Translations under genes and position numbers: made by a program | The notes under the pieces: model-generated | Told to the model about the DNA's origin: nothing | Seen by the model: only the letters and a program-made list of their open reading frames with translations | The model's database searches: none | In this document: positions 48,166 through 57,501 of the stretch, in pieces | Layout of the letters: every line of letters starts with the position of its first letter | Position numbering within the stretch: position 1 is the stretch's first letter | Assembly (NCBI GenBank): GCA_020845495.1 | Contig: JADLFM010000247.1 | Coordinates: 1 to 64,000 of the forward strand | Source of the DNA: Chloroflexota bacterium | GTDB lineage: Bacteria; Chloroflexota; UBA6077; JACCZL01 | DNA: 64,000 bases | Direction of reading: 5' to 3'

Positions 48166-49794
48166 ATGAAGGACGCCCAGACGTCCGAGCGCGTCGGCGG
48201 CGCGGCAGCGCCGGCCCGCCGCGCGCCTCGCTTCAGCGTCGAGGCCCTCAAGATGCCGCTCGGCATCGTCGGGGCGCTGCTCATCCTCGGCGGGCTTGGC
48301 TACTACCTGATCTTCTCCGCGTTCGACACGCCGGCGCGCATCCTGCTGGCGTCGGGCATCTTGCTCGTCGGCATCGCCGTCGCCATCGACCCGGAAGCGG
48401 TCTGGGGCAAGATGACGACCCGCAACGCCCTCTACGGCGGCAACACCTTCGCGCTGGCCGTCATCTTCCTGGGGATTCTCGTCCTCATCAACGTGCTCGG
48501 GGCACGCCGCAGCGAGCGCTGGGACTTGACCGCCAACAAGCGGTACTCACTGTCAGACGAGACGATCACCGTCCTGCAGAAGCTCGACCGGCCGATTCAG
48601 GCGACCGCCTTCTTCTCGGTTGACGACTCTCGCCGGCGCGACCTCGAAGAGTTGTTCCACGAGTACGAGGTCCGCTCCAACAATCAGTTCACCTACCAGT
48701 TCGTCGACCCGGTCGAGGCGCCAGGGCTGGCTCAGCAACTTGGCGTGCGTGAGCTTGGGACGACCGTGCTGACGCTTGACACCCAGAAGCAGCAGGTGAC
48801 CGGAACCCAGGAACAAGACATCACGACCGGCATCATCAAGCTCGTGCAGCCGAGCCCCAAGAAGGCGTATTTCACCATCGGGCACAACGAGCACGGCCTC
48901 GATGCCACGGCCGCCGATGGCTACAGCCAGGTCAAGACCCAGCTAGAGTCGCGCAACTTCATCGTTGCGCCGCTCAACCTGTTCGCCAGCGGTGCGGTGC
49001 CGGACGATGCGAACGTGGTCGTCATCGCTGGGCCGAAACAACCGCTGTCCGACGAGGAGCGCGCCGCCATCCAGGCGTATCTCGACAAGGGCGGCAACCT
49101 GATCCTGCTCGGCGATCCGGGCGTCGACGCGGGCCTCGGTCAGCTACTCGCGCAGTGGAACGTCGAGCTTGGGCAAGCCTACGTCGTAGACACCGACCGA
49201 AGCTCGTTCTACCGCACCCCGTTCAACCCGGTTGCCAGCCGCTTCCCGGCCCACAAGATCACCGATCAGATGCCGCCGGTCGTGTTCCTGGGAACGACCT
49301 ACTTGACCCTGCCCAAGCAGCCGAAGCCGAACGTGACCGTCAGCCCGCTGGCGCAGACGAGCGATCAGTCCTGGGCCGAAACCGATCCGAACGCGCTGAA
49401 GGATCCCCAGGCAATCAAGTTCGACGACGGCAGCGACACGCGCGGCCCGCTCGTGCTCGGCGCGGCCATCGAGGTCCGTCCGGACAGCGCTACTCCCCCG
49501 ACCGACCCACAGTCGCCCCCCAAGGCGAAGAACCGGATCGTGGTGTTCGGCACCTCGCGGCTGGTCACGAACGACGTCTTTCAACTACCGGTCGGCAACC
49601 CGAGCCTGCTCGTCAACGCGGCCAGTTGGGCAGCCGGCGAGGAGGACTTGATCTCGATCAAGGCCAGGCCGGAGGACAATCGAAACCTGTTCCTCTCGGC
49701 CGCTCAGGAGAACTTCGTGCTGGTGTCGAGCGTGCTCTTCGTGCCGGCCCTGGTGCTGGCGGCAGGCGTCGCCGTCTGGTGGAGCCGTCGGTAG
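48166..49794 (+). CDS. GldG-family ABC transporter auxiliary protein
   Basis: 542 residues; the ATG at 48166 is chosen over an upstream in-frame start because GGAGG lies at about -12. Two hydrophobic segments near the N terminus (PLGIVGALLILGGLGYYLIF and a second at about 90-110) precede a large extracytoplasmic ABC_transp_aux domain (WDLTANKRYSLSDETITVLQ ... YFTIGHNEHGLDA ... GGNLILLGDPGVD). A final transmembrane helix and WWSRR tail close the protein. This arrangement is that of GldG/IFT52-like proteins. It probably forms a complex with the permease upstream and the DUF4340 protein downstream. Confidence 0.92.
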   Translation: MKDAQTSERVGGAAAPARRAPRFSVEALKMPLGIVGALLILGGLGYYLIFSAFDTPARILLASGILLVGIAVAIDPEAVWGKMTTRNALYGGNTFALAVIFLGILVLINVLGARRSERWDLTANKRYSLSDETITVLQKLDRPIQATAFFSVDDSRRRDLEELFHEYEVRSNNQFTYQFVDPVEAPGLAQQLGVRELGTTVLTLDTQKQQVTGTQEQDITTGIIKLVQPSPKKAYFTIGHNEHGLDATAADGYSQVKTQLESRNFIVAPLNLFASGAVPDDANVVVIAGPKQPLSDEERAAIQAYLDKGGNLILLGDPGVDAGLGQLLAQWNVELGQAYVVDTDRSSFYRTPFNPVASRFPAHKITDQMPPVVFLGTTYLTLPKQPKPNVTVSPLAQTSDQSWAETDPNALKDPQAIKFDDGSDTRGPLVLGAAIEVRPDSATPPTDPQSPPKAKNRIVVFGTSRLVTNDVFQLPVGNPSLLVNAASWAAGEEDLISIKARPEDNRNLFLSAAQENFVLVSSVLFVPALVLAAGVAVWWSRR

Positions 49795-49795
49795 T

Positions 49796-50398
49796 ATGAA
49801 CCCTCGCGTAACGGTCGGATTGCTCGCCGTACTGCTGGCGCTCGTGGGCTACACCTACTTTGGCGGCGCGCCACCGGCTACTACGGCCGGCGGCGCCACG
49901 CCAGGGGCCACGAGCAGCGCCACTGACCCACAACTTCAGCTACTCCAGTTCGACGAGCAGGCCGTCGGCCGGCTCACCGTTCAGCGCGGCAACCAACAGA
50001 CCGCGGTCGAGCGGACCGGCGACGGCTGGACAATCCAGCCGTCCGGACAGGCGGCTGACCGGCTGCGGGTCAACAGCCTCGTCTTTCGGCTGGCGAACCT
50101 GCGCGCCACCCGCCGCTTCCCGGACGTCGCAAACCTTGCCGAGTACGGGCTCGATACGCCTGCCACGACCGTCACCATTTCCCAGGCGAGCGGACCTGAG
50201 ACGACGCTGCTGCTCGGGGCCAGGGCGCCGGCCGAGTCGGGCACCTACGTCAAGCGTGCTGACGATTCGACCGTCTACGTGGTGACGAACGCTATCGCTC
50301 AGGATCTCGAGCGCCTGGCGTCCGACCCGCCGCTTGCACCCTCCCCGACTCCGGACGCCTCGCCGTCACCTGGCCCGCTCGGCACGCCGTCGCCGTAG
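49796..50398 (+). CDS. DUF4340 domain protein
   Basis: 200 residues; the ATG is one base after the previous stop, showing tight coupling. A signal anchor (VGLLAVLLALVGYTYFGG) is followed by a Thr/Ala-rich linker and a DUF4340 domain: VGRLTVQRGNQQTAVERTGD, DRLRVNSLVFRLANLRATR and EYGLDTPATTVTI. Homologues almost always follow GldG-like genes and are thought to be extracytoplasmic subunits of that transporter. It is shorter than many DUF4340 proteins, which carry tandem copies, and ends in a Pro/Ser tail. Confidence 0.88.
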   Translation: MNPRVTVGLLAVLLALVGYTYFGGAPPATTAGGATPGATSSATDPQLQLLQFDEQAVGRLTVQRGNQQTAVERTGDGWTIQPSGQAADRLRVNSLVFRLANLRATRRFPDVANLAEYGLDTPATTVTISQASGPETTLLLGARAPAESGTYVKRADDSTVYVVTNAIAQDLERLASDPPLAPSPTPDASPSPGPLGTPSP

Positions 50399-50805
50399 CC
50401 AGAGCGTCGTAGCGCCGTCGCCAGAGCGCCGTCGCCAGAGCGCCGTCGCCAGACTCCCGAGCAGTCACGTCAGAGCCGAGCAACTCCGGCAGATAAGCGT
50501 GTAGTTGTGGCATAGTTGTCGTAGCAGGTCGTGCGCGCTGGCACGGCGGTTGCTGGCGCCAACGTGGCCGCCCGCTTCGGCCGGTTGCGCTGCTCAGGTG
50601 GCTGGCGCTGCCAATCGGGGCGTGGCCACATGAGCGAACAGGTCGAATCGGGCGCACCACGTGCGTGCCCAGCCGACAACCAAAAGGCCGTCGAAAGGCG
50701 ACGGAAAAATCACCACGTCGATGGCACGAAGCGTTGTACACTGAGGGAGCCGACAGCGTGGTCGGCGCAGTAGCTCGCCATCACAGAGAAGTGAGGGTAT
50801 TGAGA
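50399..50805. other. Intergenic region with tandem repeat before a winged-helix gene
   Basis: About 400 bases. It begins with the 14-bp tandem array (50412-50453). The remaining sequence has short open frames of Arg/Pro-rich character that are not credible genes. A TACACT hexamer near 50746-50751 may be the -10 of the downstream gene. Confidence 0.5.
50412..50453 (+). repeat. Three-copy 14-bp tandem repeat
   Basis: GCGCCGTCGCCAGA is repeated perfectly at 50412, 50426 and 50440, with a degenerate partial copy just upstream. It starts 14 bases after the DUF4340 stop codon. Confidence 0.85.
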
Positions 50806-51186
50806 GTGCAGGCACACCGGAGCGCGGTCGTGATTGCCCATCCCCAGCTTGACGCAGCATTGTTGGCGTTCGTCAAGTGCCACATCACCTCGTTCGTGAA
50901 GTGGGACGTCTTACGGGCGCTCGCCGAGAAAGTCGGGTTCTGGACGGAGCCAGCCAGCCTGGCCCGTGAGACGAACCGTCCACTCGACAAAGTTCAGCAA
51001 GCCATGGTCGAGTTATCGGCCGAAGGCATCGTCGAGAGCATTGGCCCCGCCGAGGAGCGGATTTACCGGCTTCGCGATGGCGAGCCGACCACCGTCGTCG
51101 TCACGCGGCTCGTCTCGCGCGTGACACGTAGCCAGGATCTGCGACGCATCCTCGTCGCACACATCCTGCATGAGGCGGTCGCCTGA
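50806..51186 (+). CDS. Small winged-helix-like protein of unknown function
   Basis: About 126 residues if the GTG at 50806 is used, with GTGAGGG upstream; GTG at 50791 is an alternative adding five residues. The sequence has a helix-turn-helix pattern: FVKWDVLRALAEK, TEPASLARETNRPLDKVQQA and VELSAEGIVES, followed by a wing-like ERIYRLRD. This suggests DNA binding, perhaps as a small ArsR/MarR-like regulator. There are no metal-binding or ligand domains and no obvious target beyond the neighbours. A strong terminator closes this single-gene unit. Confidence 0.65.
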   Translation: MQAHRSAVVIAHPQLDAALLAFVKCHITSFVKWDVLRALAEKVGFWTEPASLARETNRPLDKVQQAMVELSAEGIVESIGPAEERIYRLRDGEPTTVVVTRLVSRVTRSQDLRRILVAHILHEAVA

Positions 51187-51241
51187 CCGTCACGGAGCAG
51201 CGTCTTCCGTGACGCGGCTCCGCTCTCATACACCATCAACC

Positions 51242-51270
51242 ACGCCGGCGCGACATGCGCCGGCGTTTTT
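51242..51270 (+). terminator. Intrinsic terminator
   Basis: ACGCCGGCGC (51242-51251) pairs perfectly with GCGCCGGCGT (51257-51266) around GACAT and runs straight into TTTTT. This is the cleanest rho-independent terminator in the window; it ends the winged-helix gene 55 bases after its stop. Confidence 0.93.
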
Positions 51271-51383
51271 CGTGCCCGTCAGACCCGAAGCTGTCAGTAG
51301 CCGGTCGCGTATCGGCACTGCCCGAATCCGCTTAGTGCCACCACCTGCCGAACGATCTCTGAGCGCGCGACACGTGGCGCTCG

Positions 51384-52665
51384 TCAGTTGAGCTTCTTGA
51401 GTGCCCGAGCGGCTCGAAGCGCCTGGTCCGAAGAATCCGCGAAGATCGTGATCCACGTCGTACCGATCGTTACCTCGAGGCGGGTTCGTCCCGCCACGGG
51501 CACTAAGAACCCCGTATGCCCGTTGACATCAACTTCTTGCGTCGTCGGCCCGAACCGCTCGCGCGATGTGAGCGCCGGAATGGCGTACTCGGACGCTGCG
51601 TCGTCCAGCACGAGGCTGACCTGGCTCGTGGGCGGCCGGCCATTCTCCCAGTTGCGCGTGTATACCACCGCAATATTGCTTCGGTGGCTGTATCGCGAAA
51701 GGATGTCGCGCGCACCCATGACAACATTTGTATGGTGAAACGCGAAGAGCGGGAGACCGTCGAAGTCCGGACCGAGCCAGTAGACGTCGAACTCCCGGAA
51801 CCTGGAGGCTGTCTGGGGCGTCAGATACGTCACCGTCTCGCGTCGCCAATCCTGGGGGGATTGGCTCGGCGAACGTCGCGGCGGGCAACTCAGGCCGCCG
51901 CATACGCTCGACCGTGTCGTAGCGCTCTGCGCGCGCCCACGAGATGACGAGCACGCCGGCCAGCCGCCGATAGTACGTCGCTTTGAGGCCGAGCCCAGTC
52001 TCGGCATCCACCTGCCATTCGACGGTTACGATCGCCCGCTCGTCGCTGGAGGGCTCGGCCCTTGCAAACCGAAGTGTCGTGGCACGGCGGCCCGCCACCG
52101 TGGTTTCACCAACAGCCTGGAGAGCGGTCCGCTGTCGCGGAGCCCGGGTCTCGATCGGTAGACCCTCGATTCGTCGAAGCTCGGGCGTGTCGGGCGTCGT
52201 GCCGACCCAGGTATGCGCCGATTTCCGTGGCACGTCGAGGGTGGTATAGGTCAGGCCGTTGCGGACCTGGATTCGGCGGACGTTGCCCTTGTCGTCGTAG
52301 TCGACCCGCCGCACGTCGTTGGTCGCCTCGTCCACCCAGTACTCGCTCAGTTGACTGTCCACGACCCAGCCGAGCGCATTGGTGGTCAACTCGCGACCTC
52401 GGAAGTGGAGCACCGAGCCGCTGCCGACCGGCGGGCTCAGGCGCGGTCCCCCCGGGTCCACAGGCGAGGATCCCGGGGGCGCTGGCGGGCTCCCCGGCGG
52501 CGCGGGGCTCGCCGGCGGTGGCGAGCCCCGCCGGACGACGGGGGCCGGCGAGGCGGGACCGAGCGACTGGGCGTCGGCCGGCCAGGCCGGTTGACTAGCC
52601 CCGTGCAAGATGACCGACGCCAGGAGCAGCCCCCCGGCGACGACGGAGACGAGCGCTCGACGCAT
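51384..52665 (-). pseudogene. Exported protein gene split by a one-base frameshift
   Basis: One coding region is read in two frames. From the ATG at 52665 the first frame gives a signal peptide (LVSVVAGGLLLASVILHGAS), a Pro/Gly/Ser linker and a globular domain (LHFRGRELTTNALGWVVDSQ ... GLGLKATYYRRLAGVLVISW) as far as FAEPIPP. The second frame continues DWRRETVTYLTPQTASRF and runs to LRAARALKKLN at 51384. The frames meet at a run of six G (51854-51859; C on the coding strand); removing one base joins them into about 427 residues. Downstream of the run the first frame becomes nonsense although it stays open to 51529. This may be a sequencing error, a pseudogene or a slippage-variable gene. The function is unknown; the DUF4367-like C-terminal half is only suggestive. 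Confidence 0.8.
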
Positions 52666-52834
52666 CTTCACCCTCGCGCTATTGCGATGACCCGACCGAA
52701 CGCTGTTACGAACGGGCCTCATGTGCGAGAGGCGCGGTCGCAGCGTAGCACACGCCTATCTCACAGACGATACCCACTTTTAGGTATTTTTCTTGTCGCC
52801 TCGCGACTTTTGGTGTCGCGCTGCACTCTCGCAC

Positions 52835-54076
52835 TCATGAATGGTCCGCCGGCGCTGTGTCGAGGGTGGCTATCGCCTGCTCGATCTCTTCGCGCACGTC
52901 GTCATCCTGTTCCACGTTGCGTGTCGAGCGGAGGGCGTCGGCGGCCTCGCTGCCGCCGATTCGGCCAAGCGCCCAGGCCGCGTGCTGACGGACCAGCAGC
53001 TCGGGATCGGCGAGGGCATGCACCAGGGCCGGCACGTCGTCCGCGCTGCCGACGTTGCCGAGCGCGATGGCGGCGTTACGGAGCAGTCCCCGCCGTTTGG
53101 TGCGCGCGAGCGACGTCCCACGGTAGCGCGCCCGAAAGGCGTCGTCGTCGACCGCCAATAGCTCGCCGAGAAGCGGGCGCGCCGCGTCGAGGGGGCCGCG
53201 AAACTCCGGCCAGCCGGGCGCCTTGTCACCACGGTTCCAGGGGCACACTTCCTGGCAGATGTCGCAGCCAAAGATGCGGTCACCGATGAGCGGCCGAAGG
53301 TCGGTCGGGATCGCGCCGCGATGCTCGATCGTCAGGTACGAGATGCAGCGGTTGGCGTCGAGGACGAACGGGGCCGGCAGCGCGCCGGTCGGGCAGGCGT
53401 CCAGGCAGAGGCGGCAGCGCCCGCAGTCCTGGAGGATCGGCGCGTCAGGCGTCAGATCGAGGGTAGTGAGCACCGCGCCGAGCAAGACGTACGAGCCGGC
53501 CTCGCGGGTCAGCAGGTTGGTGTTCTTGCCGATGAACCCAAGGCCCGCCCGGACGGCCGCTGCACGCTCAACGAGGGGGCTGGCGTCCACGAAGACGCGA
53601 GTCCGCGTCTCCTCGCCACCCGAATCATCACCCAGGTTGTCACCCAGGCTGCGCACGTAGCCGGCAAGCTGCTGAAGCCGCTCCTTCATGACATCGTGAT
53701 AGTCGACGCCCCAGGCGTAGCGCGCCACGATTCCCCGCCCCGGTGGCGGGCCTGACCGCTCGGCCTCGTCCAAATTGCCGTCGTGCGTCTTAGCGGCGGA
53801 CGATCCACAGACGGTCGCCTCATCATCCGGTGCCGCGTCCGGGCGGTAGCTCACGCCAACGACGATGGCCGACTGCGCCCCCGGCAACAACTCCTCGGGC
53901 CGGCAGGCGCGCTGCATCCGCTCCTCGGTCATCCAGAGCAGCCCGGCGTTCAGCCCGTCACGCAGCCACGCCACGACGCGCCCCTCGGCCTCGGAGAACG
54001 GATCGGCCCCCGCGATGCCGACGAGCGTGAAGCCCAGGTCGCGGGCGTGCTGTTTGACCTGCTCGGCGAGGCTCAT
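52835..54076 (-). CDS. queG: Epoxyqueuosine reductase QueG
   Basis: 413 residues from the ATG at 54076. QueG signatures: RYAWGVDYHDVMKERLQQLA, VDASPLVERAAAVRAGLGFI, GKNTNLLTREAGSYVLLGAV, then two [4Fe-4S] motifs CGRCRLCLDACPTGAL and CDICQEVCPWN. The C-terminal HEAT-like helices (LRNAAIALGNVGSADDVPAL) are also typical. It reduces epoxyqueuosine to queuosine in tRNA using cobalamin and iron-sulfur clusters. An insertion rich in acidic and small residues lies between the first and second thirds (about 80-105). Other queuosine genes are not in this window. Confidence 0.94.
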   Translation of the reverse strand: MSLAEQVKQHARDLGFTLVGIAGADPFSEAEGRVVAWLRDGLNAGLLWMTEERMQRACRPEELLPGAQSAIVVGVSYRPDAAPDDEATVCGSSAAKTHDGNLDEAERSGPPPGRGIVARYAWGVDYHDVMKERLQQLAGYVRSLGDNLGDDSGGEETRTRVFVDASPLVERAAAVRAGLGFIGKNTNLLTREAGSYVLLGAVLTTLDLTPDAPILQDCGRCRLCLDACPTGALPAPFVLDANRCISYLTIEHRGAIPTDLRPLIGDRIFGCDICQEVCPWNRGDKAPGWPEFRGPLDAARPLLGELLAVDDDAFRARYRGTSLARTKRRGLLRNAAIALGNVGSADDVPALVHALADPELLVRQHAAWALGRIGGSEAADALRSTRNVEQDDDVREEIEQAIATLDTAPADHS

Positions 54077-54172
54077 GCGGCCGTGTCCGCACGGGGAGTG
54101 CCTGGCACCAGAGCGTCCGGCGACCGATCGATGCCGAGTACCATCCAATGCGTATGAGCGGGTCGAAACGTG

Positions 54173-54210
54173 CGAACGGGGAGCGGGCTGTCAACCTCGC
54201 TCCCCGTTCG
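54173..54210 (-). terminator. Hairpin between tpx and queG
   Basis: CGAACGGGGAGCG (54173-54185) pairs perfectly with CGCTCCCCGTTCG (54198-54210). It lies after the tpx stop on the minus strand; no U run follows. Confidence 0.6.
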
Positions 54211-54220
54211 TGACATGCCT

Positions 54221-54265
54221 GCCGGGCGCTTAGCTGCCGGGCGCTTAGCTGCCGGGCGCTTAGCC
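54221..54265 (+). repeat. Three-copy 15-bp repeat carrying serial stop codons
   Basis: GCCGGGCGCTTAGCT occurs at 54221 and 54236, with GCCGGGCGCTTAGCC at 54251. On the minus strand each unit places TAA in the tpx frame, giving three in-frame stops spaced five codons apart. The array straddles the tpx 3' end. Confidence 0.85.
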
Positions 54266-54775
54266 GGCGGCCTGCTTCGCGGCGGCAATCGCCGCGTCGT
54301 AGTCCGGCTCCTCGGTGATCTCGGTGACGTACTGGGTGTACTTGACCTTGTCGTCCTTCCCGATCACGAACACGGCTCGCTGGAGCAGCCGAAGATCCTT
54401 GAGCAGCACCCCGTAGTCGGTCGCGAACTGCTCGTTCTTGTGTGCCGAAGCCACCACGTGCTCGATGCCGTGCTCGTTGGTCCAGCGGGCCTGTGCCGGC
54501 GGCAGGTCCATGCTGGCGGTGATCATCTCGATGCCGCCAAGATCGGACCGCTGCTTTTCCCACTTCTGGGTCTCAGTGCTACACACGGGGGTGTCGAGGG
54601 ACGGCACGGTGCTGAGGATCCGGACCTTGCCGGCCGTGCTCTGCAACGTCACGTCGGAGTTGCCCGGCCCGACTAGCGAGAAATTCGGCGCGGTGTCGCC
54701 GGGCTTCAGTTCCTTGCCGACGACGGTGAACGGATTCCCACGGAGGGTCGCGGCGCCCTGGCGCTCGACGGCCAT
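54260..54775 (-). CDS. tpx: Thiol peroxidase Tpx, one-cysteine variant
   Basis: 171 residues. Atypical 2-Cys peroxiredoxin family: GNPFTVVGKELKPGDTAPNF, VPSLDTPVCSTETQKW with peroxidatic Cys65, SMDLPPAQARW, and YVTEITEEPDYDAAIAA. Canonical Tpx has a resolving cysteine shortly after the DLPFAQ-like motif; here that position reads RWTNEHG, and Cys65 is the only cysteine in the protein. It should still reduce peroxides but must be recycled by another thiol. The stop is the first of three in-frame TAA codons in a 15-bp repeat. It is a single gene between lepA and queG on the same strand. Confidence 0.93.
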   Translation of the reverse strand: MAVERQGAATLRGNPFTVVGKELKPGDTAPNFSLVGPGNSDVTLQSTAGKVRILSTVPSLDTPVCSTETQKWEKQRSDLGGIEMITASMDLPPAQARWTNEHGIEHVVASAHKNEQFATDYGVLLKDLRLLQRAVFVIGKDDKVKYTQYVTEITEEPDYDAAIAAAKQAAG

Positions 54776-54922
54776 ATTGCCTCCCTATCCACGGAGCATA
54801 GACGGCGCCACGCTCAGCGCCGCTCTGGTAGTGTGGCCGCTGGCGGCCGGGGTGTCAAACTAAGGCCCAGCCGGTTCGGCGAGATCGGGGGACGGCCGAC
54901 CCCACGTGCCGGCTCGTGTCCG

Positions 54923-56722
54923 TCACTCCCGGACGCTCAGCACCGCCATGAACGCTTCCTGGGGGATCTCGACGCTTCCGAGGCGCTTCATCCGCTTCTT
55001 GCCCTCAGCTTGCTTCTCGAGCAGCTTCCGCTTGCGGGAAACGTCGCCGCCGTAGCACTTCGCCAGCACGTTCTTGCGCATCGCGCGAATCGTCTCGCGG
55101 GCGATGATCTTGCTCCCCACCGCCGCTTGCAGCGGAACGTCGAACATCTGGCGCGGGATCAGGCTCCGCAGCTTCTCGACCAGCGCTCGGCCCTGCGAGT
55201 ACGCCTTGTCCTGATGGACGATCATCGACAGCGCGTCGACCGGCTGGGCGTTCACCATGATGTCGAGCTTGACCAGGCTCGACGGGCGGTAGTCCGCGAA
55301 CTGGTAGTCGAGCGAGGCGTAGCCCTGGGTCCGGGACTTGAGCTGATCGTGGAAGTCGACGATCAATTCGGCGAGCGGCATCTCGTAGGAGAGCACCACC
55401 CGCTGCTCGTCCAGGTACTCCATCTTCTTGTAGATGCCGCGCCGCGCCTGCACGAGCTCCATGAGCGTCCCGATGTAGCGGCTCGGCACGATGATGCTCA
55501 GGCTCACCCACGGCTCCTCGACCTGCGAGATGTGGTTCGGCGGCGGCAGCAGAGCCGGATTGTCGACCGCGATCTCGTTGCCGTCGGTCGTGGTGACGTG
55601 GTACTCCACGCTCGGGGCCGTGATCAGCAGATCGAGGCCGTACTCACGCTCCAGCCGCTCGCGGATGATCTCCATGTGGAGCATTCCGAGGAAGCCGCAG
55701 CGGAAGCCAAAGCCGAGCGCCACCGAGCTCTCAGGCTCGTAGAGCAGCGAAGCATCGTTCAGCCGAAGCTTTTCGAGCGCGTCGCGGAGCAACTGGTAGT
55801 CGTCGGTGGCAGTCGGGTAGAGACCGGCGAAGACCATTGGCTTGGCCGGGCGGTACCCGGGCAGCGGCTCGGCTGCCGGCGCTTCGTCGAGCGTGATCGT
55901 GTCGCCGACGCGCAAGTCGCGCACGTCCTTCAGACCGGTGGCGATGTAGCCGACTTCCCCCGCCAGCAGTTGGCCGGTCTCGCGCATCTGGGGCTGAAAC
56001 GCGCCAACCTCGATGACTTCGGCGCGGGTCTTCGTCGCCATCATCTCCAGACGGTCGCCCGTCTTCACCGAGCCGTCGACCAGCCGAACGTAGGCGATGA
56101 CACCTTTATAGGGGTCGTAATGAGAGTCGAAGACGAGCGCCCTTAAAGGGCCGTTCTCGTCGCCAGAGGGCGGCGGAATCCGCTGGACGATCGCTTCCAG
56201 AATATCCTCGACACCGGTACCCTGTTTCGCTGAGGCCAGGATGCACTCGTCGCCCGGCAGCCCGACTACGTCCTCGACTTCATGGCGTACCCGCTCGGGG
56301 TCCGCGTTCGGAAGGTCGATCTTGTTGATGACTGGCACGATCGTCAGGTCATGCTCGATCGCAAGGTAGGCGTTCGCCAGAGTCTGGGCCTCGACGCCCT
56401 GGGCAGCGTCGACGACGAGGATGGCGCCCTGACAGGCTGCCAGGCTGCGCGACACCTCGTATGCGAAGTCGACGTGGCCGGGGGTGTCGATCAGGTTCAG
56501 TTCGTACTCGACGCCGTCGCGGGCGCGGTAGTGCATCCGGACCGCCTTGGCCTTGATCGTGATGCCGCGCTCGCGCTCCAGTTCCATCTGGTCCATGACC
56601 TGCTCTGACATCTCACGGGGCGTGAGCGTGCCGGTCATCTCGAGGAGCCGATCTGCGAGCGTCGACTTCCCGTGGTCGATATGGGCGACGATACAGAAGT
56701 TGCGGATGGTCTGCTGGGACAC
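54923..56722 (-). CDS. lepA: Elongation factor 4 (LepA)
   Basis: 599 residues from a GTG start. The GTPase motifs are complete: [34 protein letters not shown] and [13 protein letters not shown]. The EF4-specific C-terminal domain is present ([60 protein letters not shown]). LepA back-translocates or remodels ribosomes under stress. Length and order are normal. No hemN/lepB neighbour is seen. Confidence 0.97.
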   Translation of the reverse strand: MSQQTIRNFCIVAHIDHGKSTLADRLLEMTGTLTPREMSEQVMDQMELERERGITIKAKAVRMHYRARDGVEYELNLIDTPGHVDFAYEVSRSLAACQGAILVVDAAQGVEAQTLANAYLAIEHDLTIVPVINKIDLPNADPERVRHEVEDVVGLPGDECILASAKQGTGVEDILEAIVQRIPPPSGDENGPLRALVFDSHYDPYKGVIAYVRLVDGSVKTGDRLEMMATKTRAEVIEVGAFQPQMRETGQLLAGEVGYIATGLKDVRDLRVGDTITLDEAPAAEPLPGYRPAKPMVFAGLYPTATDDYQLLRDALEKLRLNDASLLYEPESSVALGFGFRCGFLGMLHMEIIRERLEREYGLDLLITAPSVEYHVTTTDGNEIAVDNPALLPPPNHISQVEEPWVSLSIIVPSRYIGTLMELVQARRGIYKKMEYLDEQRVVLSYEMPLAELIVDFHDQLKSRTQGYASLDYQFADYRPSSLVKLDIMVNAQPVDALSMIVHQDKAYSQGRALVEKLRSLIPRQMFDVPLQAAVGSKIIARETIRAMRKNVLAKCYGGDVSRKRKLLEKQAEGKKRMKRLGSVEIPQEAFMAVLSVRE

Positions 56723-57051
56723 GATCGAGCCCTGGCGCTCAGGTCGGAGCGCAGATTGGGTGGCAGTTCTCCGAGCCTGTCTCCGAGACGGCTGCCGCGG
56801 GTGGTGCGGTCGACGCGACGGTACGCGCGGCCCGCAGAGATGCGCCCGCCTCGTGGCCGCACAGGCGGTACGAACGGCGGGCGTGGAACTTCCCTAAAGT
56901 ATATCAGGCATTGTGACACGCCCACTCGCCAGAGAGCGGGCGGCGTCTTGCTAGAATGAGGAAGCCCCGGCCGGCCGGACGCGGGCACACATTGTGCTGA
57001 GCGCCGAGCGGATCGTGGGCGAATCGGGTGGCGCTCAGGAGGTTGACCAGG

Positions 57052-57501
57052 GTGGCTCAACAGCTTCCCCCAACAGACCAACAGTCGACCGGCCAGCTCT
57101 TTCGGCGCATCGTCAATGGTCTGAACGGCCTGGTCAACCGGCAGATCCAGCTCGTCAAGCAAGAGATCAAGGAAGACATCTTCGAAGTTCTCAAGGCGAG
57201 CAAGACGCTCGCGATTGGGGCTGGGATCGCCATCGTTGGCGCCCTGATCCTGCTCAACGTCGCCATGTTGATGCTGATCCTTGGTTTCAACGAGATCGGC
57301 AACTGGCTCGTGCCGGGCATTGGCAGGTTCCTCGGATGGCTTCTCGCCATCATCCTGCTCGTGGTGGTCTTCTTTGTCGCGTACCGGTTCGTCAGGCGTG
57401 GCATCCAGGAAGTCAAGATCTCGCCGGTCGCGCGGACTCGAACGACTCTTGGAGAGGACGTCCAATGGGCGCGACAGCTGCTGACACGCAACGGGAAATA
57501 G
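57052..57501 (+). CDS. Phage-holin-like DUF1469 membrane protein
   Basis: 149 residues; the GTG at 57052 is chosen for AGGAGG at about -10, although GTG at 57028 is also open. The pattern is that of the holin superfamily III / DUF1469 proteins found in envelope stress operons: an amphipathic N-terminal helix (LFRRIVNGLNGLVNRQIQLV, then KQEIKEDIFE), two transmembrane helices (IGAGIAIVGALILLNVAMLM and FLGWLLAIILLVVVFFVAYR) and a basic tail. Despite the name, these are usually not phage genes. It overlaps the DUF3618-like gene by 37 bases, as commonly seen for this pair. Confidence 0.85.
   Translation: MAQQLPPTDQQSTGQLFRRIVNGLNGLVNRQIQLVKQEIKEDIFEVLKASKTLAIGAGIAIVGALILLNVAMLMLILGFNEIGNWLVPGIGRFLGWLLAIILLVVVFFVAYRFVRRGIQEVKISPVARTRTTLGEDVQWARQLLTRNGK

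Noticed and set aside
57052..57501. Prophage signal from a holin-like gene
   Set aside because: DUF1469 proteins with this domain pattern and a DUF3618 partner are ordinary envelope proteins; no other phage gene is nearby.
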